Below are positions 12,210 through 23,200 of a DNA stretch of 64,000 bases, one piece after another. Both the position numbers and the translations under genes were made by a program. The notes beneath the pieces were generated by a model. The model did not search any database. It saw only the letters and a program-made list of their open reading frames with translations, and was not told where the DNA came from. Where the stretch lies: contig OV884058.1 of the NCBI GenBank assembly GCA_930367215.1, forward strand, positions 169,676,478 through 169,740,477. The letters run 5' to 3'. The DNA comes from Pollenia angustigena (lineage: Eukaryota > Arthropoda > Insecta > Diptera > Polleniidae). How positions within the stretch are numbered: position 1 is the stretch's first letter; each line of letters opens with the position of its first letter.

Positions 12210-12724
12210 CTAAATAGAATACCATCCAGGCGTACCCGGTCTCTTTTTATTGCGTTCTAGAAAATCTTTAAAGCCTTTTTTTGAATCGTCTAATGCCTTC
12301 TCATCGCTTTTTTTTATTTCATTCTTTTTAGCGAACAAATCTGGGAATGTGAATTCCACTGTTTTATGCTGAAATGAACATCGCCATTTATTACATTTTC
12401 AATACAAAATATCAAAATTAAAAAACTTACCATAGTTACATAAGCTATTTTCATGTCCTCGTTTTTAGTCACATAGCCGTAGGTTGTATCCCGCTTAGTA
12501 GAACCCAATTCAATACGAGTCCTTACATCAACAATAGGAATTTTGTAAATTTTCTCTATATAATTCTTCACATCATATTTTGTCATTTCCATTGACACCG
12601 AAAATGTGGCTATATTTTTTGGCTGTTCCTCAAGTGGTCGTACCAATTTCATCCAAAAATTTGGCAAAAATACACGTAACTGTGGGTTACCACGTTGATA
12701 AATGGGATACCAACGATTGGACAT
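12210..12724 (-). CDS. mRpL23: mitochondrial large-subunit ribosomal protein uL23m
   Basis: Component of the mitochondrial ribosome near the exit tunnel. Minus-strand exons are 12431-12724 (98 codons) and 12210-12368 (52 codons plus stop), with a GTAAGT donor and a TTTCAG acceptor at phase 0; the product is 150 residues. The N-terminus RWYPIYQRGNPQLRVFLPNF and the block SMEMTKYDVKNYIEKIYK-IPVVDVRTRI-type are the hallmarks I know from fly mRpL23; the tail is Lys-rich and ends RPGTPGWYSI. An AATAAA on the minus strand lies about 54 nt past the stop (12156-12151). The unspliced reading frame past 12431 is intron. Intact. Confidence 0.93.
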
Positions 12725-12985
12725 AATGGTTTTTTATCTATTTATATTTAAAATTTAATTAATAATTTTGCTTTTTATCAAAAACAAAAAATAACAAATC
12801 GAGGTCTTTGAAGTTAAAGGATTACAGAAAGACAGCTGTTTATACTATATACAGTATTGCATAAAACAGTAGTAAAACGAAATCAATTTTCCATGTTACG
12901 GCCATTTTCACCAAGTTCGGTTATAATTAACTATCGGTTATAGCTGTCAAAACATATTGGTAACCGGAACTTTAATTGAAAGTTA

Positions 12986-13419
12986 AGCTTCGTACAGACG
13001 ATGGTCAGATCTTACAATATTGGTAAGCAGCGTGTCTTAAATTGCATTAAAATTGGCTAAAATGTCTTGCAACTGTGTGAACATTGTAAGCTCATTTGCA
13101 AGGCGAATTCATGTAAACGGTGGTGTCGATACTACAACAATTAACAACACCAAAAACACAACAATGTATTTTGTTGCTGCTTTCGTTGGCCGATAAGTCA
13201 AAAACACAAGTAACTTTTGACATTCCTCTCTCTAATTAAAAAAAAAAAGTAGCACAGCTGTGTTTTCAACGCCACCTGAAAGTCAATTCGCCTTGCTCAT
13301 TTGTATTTGCAGATGTGCAAAATTAATGCATCTGACAATGGACCATTGTCAGAAAAATTTTGCTGTTGGCAACGCCTGCTTACAGTATTGTAAGATCTGA
13401 CCATCGTCTGTACGAAGCT
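12986..13419. mobile_element. Harbinger-type MITE nested in family A
   Basis: Near-perfect terminal inverted repeats of about 37 bp beginning AGCTTCGTACAGACGATGG, flanked by TTA on both sides. TWA target duplications point to the PIF/Harbinger superfamily. A further hAT-type MITE sits inside. Confidence 0.75.
13099..13295. mobile_element. hAT-type MITE 'CAAGGCGAATT', copy 1, 197 bp
   Basis: Termini CAAGGCGAATTCA and TCAATTCGCCTTG with perfect 8-bp flanking duplication CTCATTTG. Innermost layer of a three-deep nest. Two more copies at 14914 and 16167. Confidence 0.9.
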
Positions 13420-13560
13420 TTAGTTTTAACCGAACTTGGTGAAAATGGAGGTTAATAAAAATAATAGATAATTTATTGCTATGGTAGCACTATTTTTTTT
13501 TTTTTCAATCAGATGTTCGTATCAGGGTTGGCATGACAATTTTAATTTTGTATTACTTGA

Positions 13561-14240
13561 GGGCTACACGATCAAGTTTTGCCTATCAAGTTTTAATACA
13601 CTCACACTTTTTTACCAATACACTCATACTTTTAAAAATTGATACGAACTTGCCTCTAAAATTCTCTTGCCAGTGAGTGTATCAATTTTCGTTCAAGAAA
13701 ACATCTTATTACAAATCTTTTGAAGTTGTTTTTGTTTTTTTTTCACAAATATTTTGCCGGCAAAAGCTGAAGTTCTTTTTTTTTTACAAATTGTTGCGGG
13801 AATTTTAAAATTTTAACTAAAAACCTAAAAAATAGTGAAATATGTTTATTAATAAAATTTATTTATAAAATGAATAAGCAAAATGATGTTCTGCGATTCA
13901 TAGAGCTGTACAGAAGCCATGAAATTTTATGAATCTTTCATCATATAGGCGAAATGATTTGGAAATAAAAGCCTACGAGTCTATAGCTTCTGAAACAAAA
14001 ATGCCAGTGGATGAAGTAAAGAAAAAAATAAAGTCCCTTCGAACAGCCTACAGTGCAGAAAAATCAAAAGTGGAAAATAGCAAAACATTTTGAGTTGTTT
14101 TCTCGGCGACGACATCTTGAAAAAGTAAATTGCTTTCAACTTGCGCGCAGCCTACGTCACAGCTGCCAATTTTTGTATATTTTGACAAACAGTATATGTA
14201 AAAGACTATCAAGAAAAGCTTGATCGTGTGGCTGCAATGT
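13561..14240. mobile_element. inverted-repeat element carrying a MADF fragment
   Basis: Left GGCTACACGATCAAG and right CTTGATCGTGTGGC are inverted termini. It contains the MADF-like broken frame at 13870-14094. Harbinger-group elements often carry a MADF/Myb-like second protein, which may be what this is; no catalytic transposase remains. Confidence 0.55.
13870..14094 (+). pseudogene. MADF-domain fragment, frameshifted
   Basis: The frame opens with MNKQNDVLRFIELYRSHEIL, then a one-base loss moves it into another frame that continues with YRRNDLEIKAYESIASE and VDEVKKKIKSLRTAYSAEKSK. The order of features is that of a MADF (Myb/SANT-like adaptor) DNA-binding domain. It stops shortly after, so only the domain survives. 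It lies within the inverted-repeat element at 13561-14240. MADF domains occur both in fly transcription factors and in Harbinger elements. Confidence 0.6.
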
Positions 14241-14913
14241 TAGCGACTTTTAAAAAATGTACTTTTTTATACTAAAAGATTTTTAAGTTCAAATTATTTT
14301 AAATAATTTGATATATTTCAATATCAGCAAGAGTTCTAAATTGTGAATTATAATTTTTACATATTCCGTTGATAACAATTTTTGAACTTAATTTACTAAA
14401 CCATGTTAAAGGATCGAATTTTGTTCTTAAAACTCCGAAAAACTTGAAATAAAACTATTATGCAATTCTATTGCATAGTTTTCCATATAATTCATATAAA
14501 TAATATTCAGTCATCATTCATCAGTTCCACAGCAAACATCAGATAATTTGCTTCTAATTTAAGACTTAACTCAGCTATAAATTAAATTTATCTATCTAAA
14601 ATAATATCTCAACAAATGTTTTGATTTCAAATTGAAAATAATTTTAAATAAAACCTATTCTCAAACGACAAACGTTTGATATTGATTTGAAAATCATAGA
14701 ATTCCCAAAAAAGGAGAAATAATTTTCGAATTTGGAAATGCATTTATTTTTAGCTTGCTTTCTAATGTTTCTCAAATGTTTTTTAAATGTGGATTTTAAT
14801 ATAATGTGGAACATAAATGAAAAATTATTTTTTTTAATTAAACTTCATTATTTATTTAAAAAAAACTGTCAGCTAAACAATTAGCACACAACGACGAAAT
14901 ACAAACTTGGCTC

Positions 14914-15119
14914 CAAGGCGAATTAACTACAGGTGGTGTCGAAACGGCATCTGATTATGACAGTTCGGGCTTATTTGTTTTGATTTGTTAGTGTTTTGCT
15001 AATAATGGTTGACATTTCGAGCTAATGGCACTAACAATGCAATGCAAAAAACCGTATGTTGTTTCTGTTGTTTTTGGATTGTTGTAGTTCCGGCACCACC
15101 TGTAGTTGAATTCGCCTTG
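14914..15119. mobile_element. hAT-type MITE 'CAAGGCGAATT', copy 2, 206 bp
   Basis: Termini CAAGGCGAATTAACTACAGG and the inverted CTGTAGTTGAATTCGCCTTG; perfect 8-bp duplication CTTGGCTC on both sides. Interior contains the GTGGTGTCGA phrase also seen in copy 1. Confidence 0.9.
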
Positions 15120-16166
15120 CTTGGCTCCTTTTTATTTTGAGGATTGTCATGGCGTCAAACCGCGATTGTACATCAAACTTATATTTTCCTCACTTTCCCG
15201 TTTTATTTGAATTCTTACACTTTGTAATTAATTTTTAATAACAAAGTTTTGTTAAAGCGAATTTACTTCACGTAATATGTAATTCTTCTTTAATTACAAA
15301 ACACAATTAACTTTAATCCCCATTTTTAATGTTTACATTTTTTTTTCTCTTCAGTGCTGCCAAGCTTATTTTTGGTTTGCGAATGACATTTGATATCAAA
15401 TTGATAAAACACTATATGTCAAATGCTTATATTCAAATTGAATTCAAATGTTTAAATTAAACAATTGAAAAACGTTTGAGAATTGTGTTTGATATCAAAT
15501 GAAAATTGCATTTTATATCAAAGGTTTGACTTCGTGTTTGTTGGGTACCTACAGACATACGGCTATTGAGTAATTTATGCATGCATTTGTCCCAATTTAC
15601 AACGTTGAAATTGAAAGGCAGACATTTTTCGTATTCTCTTTTCTCTTGCCTAAACCTTTCACAATCGCGAAATTAATAGACACACAGAAATTATTGTTTT
15701 CCTTTTTTCGTTCTTTTTTGCTCTTGACGAAGATGAACATTTAACAGGCATTGATACTAAAATTACATTGGTGTGAGAAAAATGATATGAAGCAACAACA
15801 TGAAAATGCCGAAAAATGTAAAAGATAAGCAAAAAAATGTCCAGTACAGATCATGGTGGAATCAGCAGGTGGCATCGTTACGGCAACAAATACAACATTA
15901 CAACAAAAATTGAAATTATATCACCGTTTACGTCAAAAAATACTTTAAGCAAAAATCAAAGCGTGCCGCTGAACGTGAAGAAATAAATAAATTTTTTTAA
16001 TTTAAAATTATCAAAAACTTTAATAAAATGCAATAATCACAGCACAAAACGTAGACTTTTTGTAAACATAAACAAAACTTTGACATAGACCTAGACAAAC
16101 AATTCAAGAACAAAAAATCGTCATCTGGTGTAGTGCTGCCACCTGTTTATTTCCCATGGTACAGGT

Positions 16167-16363
16167 CAAGGCGAATTGACTAGAAGTTAAGGTCAACTCA
16201 ACAACTAAAATGCTTCTGTGGTCGGGTTGTCAAAAATATTGCTAATAAAAAAACAGGTTTGTTTACATAAAAAACTAGTTTGTATACAAACTTTGACAAC
16301 TCGACCACCGAAAAAAAAACACCACATGTTGACTTGACCCCACCTTCTAGTCAATTCGCCTTG
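16167..16363. mobile_element. hAT-type MITE 'CAAGGCGAATT', copy 3, 197 bp
   Basis: Termini CAAGGCGAATTGACTAGAAG and CTTCTAGTCAATTCGCCTTG; perfect 8-bp duplication GTACAGGT. The interior differs from copies 1 and 2 more than the ends do. Confidence 0.9.
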
Positions 16364-16485
16364 GTACAGGTAGTCATGTAGTACACACTCTATCTCTACA
16401 ACCCCTCACCAACAAACTTCGTCTGTCTATCTTTCACTTGCCACATTGTAAATGGCGTATTCTGTGGTAAATGGGAACTTTGCAG

Positions 16486-16961
16486 CAGTGTTTGAAAATA
16501 AACAGTACACTACAGGAACGATATCTATTTTTTTAGTGATTGTGTAGACATACACAGCCCTTAATACCGTTCTCGTAACTATTTTCAAGAAAGAACCGAA
16601 CAATTGTAGTGAGACTGTAGACAAACATTATATTTTAATGTTCTATAATGTTTTTTTCGCGTGTGTATTTTGTTTTTGTAAAAATGTTTTTTTTTACCAG
16701 CCAAAAGGGACGAACATTAACGAGCCGAACCGAACACATTGAAGTTTGTGGATTTTCAAAAAAAACCGAACGGAATTAAATGTTCACATCTTTTGTTGAG
16801 TTTGATAAAAACAGTAATATTTTTGTGTTCGAAAGATGACTAACAGGGAAACGTTATTTTTTAATGATTTTCTACACAAACACTATTAGCGTTTGTGTTT
16901 TCCACAAATCTACCGAACCGAATATTAAAAAACGATATTTAGTGTTTATTTTCGAACACTG
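16486..16961. mobile_element. hAT-type MITE, 476 bp
   Basis: Termini CAGTGTTTGAAAATAAACA and TGTTTATTTTCGAACACTG (one interruption) with perfect 8-bp duplication CTTTGCAG. The interior has repeated CCGAAC/GTTCGG motifs. The short open frame at 16427-16624 crosses its border and is not a gene. Confidence 0.88.
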
Positions 16962-17207
16962 CTTTGCAGTAATAAGATGGATAATGAGTTGCCATATTAA
17001 ATTACTGAAACTGAGGACGTACTAAATTAGCCATTGGTGTATTTTTTACTTTTCTAATGTTAATAGTTGCCAACCCTGGTTCGTAAATAAAAAGGCGCTG
17101 GAATTGTGATTTTCTTATCGTAGTTTCTCTGTGTGAATCGTATTTTGTTTATTATAATAGATGCGGAGCATTGTAATAAAGTGTAACAAGTATTTAACTT
17201 AAATAAT

Positions 17208-20200
17208 ATGCCTGTATTAATTAAAACGTAAGTATGGTAGTAAACTTCTTTTTCTGAAAAATTTCCTTATTTTACATATTTATCGCACTTGATCATTGAG
17301 AGCAGGGTTGCCGTTGAAAATTTATAAAAAGTGTCATAAAAAGGGTATTTAAAAGTAAAATGGGTAAAATTTATTAGTATGCATTAATTAAATGCATAAG
17401 ACTAAAATAAATGTAATTATACATACTTGAATTATAAATCAATGTTAAAACTAAGAAACAATTCACAGCTGCATTCTAATATTAGTCATGTTATCAAAAA
17501 AAGAAGTTACTTTTACAAAAATGTTTATCACTTTTTGGAAATACGTGTTCTATATTTTGTAATGGACTCTTCCAGCTCCGATTCGAGCAAATGAGAGGAG
17601 AGCATGGACTCACAAGTTTCTATGATAAGTTTGCTTGTAAATAGTGTCCGTGGACACTATGACACTGGACTTTAGGACATGCTACAAATTTGTATATGTA
17701 TGTTCACAAAACTCATGAGAACTTTCGTAAGGAATATGGAAACTTGTACTTATATTCAAAAAGGCTCAAAAAGTGTCGTAAACTTTGTTAAAATGATACA
17801 AAGGGATAAATTAAAGAAAGGGCCACAAAAAGTGCCATTGGCATGAAAAAATGGTAAAAAGTGATACTTTAGTGTCACAACGGCAACGCTGATAGAGGGT
17901 ATTAACAAAGACTTGCGCCGTGGGATTTAATCGGCTGCAGATGCAAAAAATACTCGGCGGCGGCTCGAAGCCGGCTGTTGGTCGATAGAATATACATATA
18001 AAAATTAAATGAAGATTTGTGTGTACATATTTGTATGATTTTATAACATGGTGTCTTCAGCTGACAATTTTTTGTCATACCAAACGTCAAAGTCCATATA
18101 AAAAAAAATGAAAATTTTTGTCAGCGTTTTTTTTTATATGGAGTTTGACGTTTATTATGACAAAAAATTGTCAGGTGAAGACCCTATGTAACACAAACAA
18201 TTTAAGCCATTTATCGTACTTTAAGTCTTCACTCTCAACTCATTTTCATATATGTCGTTATCTTAAAAACTTTGATGAAATGTTGGTGTTTTATAAACCA
18301 GAACTGACAGCATTGGTAGATAGACATTATTAGAGTCAAACAAAAATAGATAGTCAAACAAAAAAAAAAAATGTGGTAAGGTGTTTAAAAAAGAGAATAA
18401 AAATTATTTTCAAAGGAATCGGTGGCTAAGCTGCAGCCAATTTTTAGCTGAAGAATTGTCGGCTGTTAGCCGCTTCGGCGCAGGTCTCTGTGCATTAACT
18501 CTTTAACTTTCAATGAGAAGCTATACAAAAATAAATTTAGATTCCTACACATTAACTTATCATTGAGAAAATACTGTAAAAGGATGACTGACGATTTTTT
18601 TAAATAAAAGTTATAGTGTTATGACGATTTATTGGCATAAATATGCGTGCTTAAAACAACCTTTATGTTTAAAAATACTTACAATTATATTGGGAACAGA
18701 GCGAAACGTAATAATCATTTTTCAAACTACAAAAATTATTTGAAATCAAACCAAAAAAATTCTTCCCCCATCACAAACCTGGTGGCGTTCATTAGGAACA
18801 TTAGTAATTCGAATTCTGCAATTATATGAACCGCTAAAAAATTGCGTTGGCTTCGCTGCTAATATCGACGCCACCATCGATACTGCAAAAAATATACATT
18901 TGTATTAGAAAATTTAAATGATTTGTGTTTTTGTTTTTTAAAATACATTCTTAACGTTATTAATAATATAAATAATACTTTAAACGTAAAGGTGTTCAAA
19001 TTCATAAAATACACTGAGTAATATCGCTCCTTTATTGCAGCATAGTCATATCTCAAAAATTCAAAATTTTGAAGTTACTTAATATACCTTCATACCTCTA
19101 TCTGTAAAACAAAAATAAAAAGGTACATTTTGAAAATTTAAATCGCATTTTGCAAAAATAGGGCAACACTTTTTAAATCTGTCTCAACAATTTTTTTGAA
19201 AGCATATAATGTACATTAATCATAATCCGTTTGATAAAATTAATTTTTTTGGCACTTGAACATTTTTAACTAGGGAAGAAGTTTACCTTGGTGTTCACGT
19301 TTAAGAAAAAATTTCTCAATTTGCAATTAATGTTGAAGCTCACAATTAATTTATTAATAATTGCGTGGCATTCTATATTGAATAATGCATTCAAATTAAA
19401 ATAGTTTTGATTTAGGAAATTCTGTTACAAATAATTTTAAATTAGTAACTCCATCTATTATTTTAAACAAAAAGACAACTTTACTTATTTTCTAAGTTTT
19501 CCTAATTTTAACTGTAAGAGAGCAAAGATTTAAAAATTTTGACGAAAGAGGTGTTGAAATTAATATCTTTTGGAAAAAATCAGCTCAATGAAGTTATTAA
19601 ATTATAATAATGCATTCACTAACTTATGTAATTTTATTAATGATAAATGATTATAATAGGTTCATTGTATATATTTTTCAAAAACTTAAGCAAGTTTAAT
19701 TTTGCTTGTAATTCAACATTTATTTTTAATTGTTTTGTTTGAATGAAAACTGTTAAACTGATAACAATAAAAAATTTAATTTTTGAAGAGAAACTTAAAT
19801 AGCCTCTGATTTGAAACATTTATTAAAATGTTCGTGACGATTTTGACAAATTTTGTTAAAACTTTTGACGATTTTTTAAGAAAAAAGCCTAACAACCCTG
19901 ACCTATGGTTATGTTTCATGAATGTTTAGTACAATACAAGGTATATTTACACAAGGTAGACTCATTTGAGAGTGTAGACATGCTGCTCTATAAAAGGAAC
20001 CGAGTTGTCAAAATTGTCTTCATATAAAACAAAAACAATTTAACGCACACATGTAAAAATTTTGGCTCATATACACGAAATTTGACGTTTGGGTTCCAAC
20101 TAGGAGTAATCAGCTGACAAACATATGGGCCAACGAGTTTACCTTGTGTAAATATACCTTGGTACAATATTTTACATCTTTGAAATTTTTTTTATTTGAT

Positions 20201-23200
20201 TATTGTTTTTTTTACCGCAAATAAATCGAATTTCATTAGTGCGTAAACACTTGCAATTTATTTTTTCTTCCAAAAATAAATAGTATATTAGAATGGGACC
20301 ACCAAAAAAATCAAAAAAAGAAAAATTTGGTGGAGATAAATTTGGTAAGTTTTCTATTACTTATTATTTAGATTTTCTATAATAGTTAAACGCTCTTTAG
20401 GTAAAAAACGACGTGCCGAAGATGAGGCTTACACACAATTAGTGGATGATAATGATACCATAGATGTTAGTGAATCTGATGGAATTCCAGGTGCTGCCTC
20501 TAAAAATGCAGAAACTAATGATGATGGCATCAACACCGATGAATATGGCGCCAAAGATTATCGTTCACAAATGGAATTAAAACCAGATCATCACAATCGC
20601 CCTCTGTGGGTGGCACCAAATGGTCACATATTTTTGGAATCGTTTTCACCAGTTTACAAACACGCTCATGATTTTTTAATTGCTATATCGGAACCTGTGT
20701 GTCGTCCGGAACATATTCATGAATACAAATTAACAGCCTACAGTTTATATGCCGCCGTATCTGTTGGTTTGCAGACCCATGATATAGTAGAATATTTAAA
20801 AAGATTAAGTAAAACGAGTATTCCTGAGGGTATTATAGAATTCATTAAACTATGTACTTTATCATATGGAAAAGTAAAATTGGTTTTAAAACACAATCGT
20901 TATTTTATCGAGTCTCCGCATCCGGATATACTACAAAAATTACTTAAGGACCCTGTTATACAAACGTGTCGTTTAAAAAGAGAAGAAGGAGATACTTTCA
21001 TACAGGGAACATTGGAGGGAAAAGCTATAACTCAATTCGGTACAAAATTACCAGATGGCACAGTTAAAGCTGCAGATGGGAAAACGGATCCTAATGCTGC
21101 TACCACTATTAATGCTGATGGTACAACTACAGTGCCAGATGATATCACAAATTTCTATGATAAAATTGACAATGAAGAGGAAGACGAAGATGAAGCCAAC
21201 TTGAAAACAGTTTCTTTCGAAGTTAATCAGGAAAAAATTGAAGTCATACAAAAACGTTGCATTGAAATTGAACATCCTCTGCTGGCAGAGTATGATTTTC
21301 GTAATGACACCCATAATCCTGATATAAATATTGATTTGAAACCAGCTGCTGTTTTAAGACCTTATCAAGAAAAGAGTTTGCGTAAAATGTTTGGTAATGG
21401 ACGTGCCCGATCAGGAGTTATTGTATTGCCTTGTGGTGCTGGTACGGACACATTTGGAAAATATTAAAACTTAATGATTTACAAATTTTATATTTTTTTA
21501 GGTAAATCTTTGGTTGGCGTTACAGCCTGTTGTACGGTGCGCAAACGTGCTTTGATTTTGTGTAACAGTGGTGTGTCTGTAGAGCAGTGGAAACAACAGT
21601 TTAAAATGTGGTCTACAGCTGATGATAGCATGATTTGTCGTTTTACTTCTGAGGCAAAAGACAAACCTATGGGTTGCGGCATTCTAGTTACAACCTATTC
21701 TATGATAACACATACTCAAAAACGTTCCTGGGAAGCAGAACAAACTATGCGTTGGCTTCAGGAACAGGAATGGGGCATAATGGTTTTAGATGAAGTACAT
21801 ACCATTCCTGCGAAAATGTTCCGTAGAGTTTTAACTATAGTACAGTCACATTGTAAACTTGGTTTGACAGCCACATTGTTGCGTGAAGATGACAAAATTG
21901 CCGATTTGAATTTCCTTATTGGTCCTAAATTATATGAAGCCAATTGGTTGGAATTGCAGAAGAAAGGTTTTATTGCCCGCGTACAGTGTGCTGAAGTATG
22001 GTGCCCCATGTCTCCAGAATTCTATCGTGAATATTTGACTGCCAAAGCTTCTAAGAAAATGCTCTTGTACGTTATGAATCCTTCCAAATTTCGCAGTTGT
22101 CAGTTTCTTATTAAATATCATGAACAAAGAGGTGATAAAACTATTGTTTTCTCAGATAATGTGTTCGCTTTGAAACACTATGCCATAAAAATGAACAAGC
22201 CTTTTATTTATGGTCCTACCTCACAAAACGAACGTATACAAATCTTGCAAAATTTTAAATTCAATCAAAAAGTAAATACAATTTTTGTATCAAAAGTGGC
22301 TGACACAAGTTTTGATTTACCTGAAGCCAATGTTTTGATACAGATTTCTTCCCACGGTGGTTCTCGACGTCAGGAGGCTCAACGTTTAGGTCGTATTTTG
22401 CGTGCCAAAAAGGGTGCCATAGCCGAGGAATATAATGCCTTCTTCTATACCCTTGTCTCCCAGGACACCATGGAAATGAGTTATTCCCGTAAACGGCAGC
22501 GGTTCTTGGTGAATCAAGGTTACAGTTATAAAGTTATTACCCATTTAAGTGGCATGGATACAGATCCAGACTTATTTTATAAAAACCGAGAAGAACAATC
22601 TCAATTATTGCAACAAGTTTTGTCTGCTTCTGATTTGGATTGTGAAGATGAAAAGATACCTGGTGAACCGGGTTACCGTCCAGGCGGTTCAAGTAGTATG
22701 AAACGTGGAGGTCTAAGTTCTATGTCAGGTGGGGATGATGCCATTTATTATGAACATCGTAAAAAGAATTCCGGAAATGTACATCCTTTGTTTAAGAAAT
22801 TTAGGGGTGTTTAGAGACGACGTCAGAATGCATGAAATACATACTTATTTACTTATTTATATAAACAATAAATTTTGTATGAAAATTTAAAAAAATCGCG
22901 TTTTATTTTATTTAAATTAGCAGAAGAGTTCCAACAACGAAAACGGTGAAAATATCACTTTATTTTTCACAAAATACACCAAATTTGAGAGTTCGACGCC
23001 CTTAAGAGAAAAAAATAAAAAGCTACTTATTTTACAAATATTTTGTTATCGGGTATTTTCTAGAATTCCTTTAGCATTTTTGGAGTTCTACATTTCACAT
23101 CCACATGTTTTTATTCGTTTTCAATTAGAGTAGTGAAGGGTTGGTAAAAGTAAAACGAACCGACTTTTAATCTAATATGTGAAACATTTTTATCGAAAAA

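Larger units (their letters stand above)
12899..13451. mobile_element. MITE family A, copy 1, containing nested elements
   Basis: Inverted ends with TTTTCACCAAGTTCGGTTA and its complement, flanked by TTA on each side (12896-12898, 13452-13454). The left arm of about 87 bp also recurs at the copy at 39791-40473. The middle is occupied by the element 12986-13419, itself holding 13099-13295. Confidence 0.65.
13523..17078. mobile_element. hAT-type element, 3.56 kb with nested insertions
   Basis: Ends CAGGGTTGGCA and TGCCAACCCTG match perfectly for 11 bp and are flanked by GTTCGTAT and GTTCGTAA (7 of 8). Inside lie an inverted-repeat element with a MADF remnant and three hAT-type MITEs (14914, 16167, 16486). 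Subtracting them leaves about 2 kb, without a recognisable transposase. The right end is 130 bp upstream of the Ctf8 start codon, so the element bounds that gene's promoter. The pairing of these distant ends is an inference. Confidence 0.6.
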
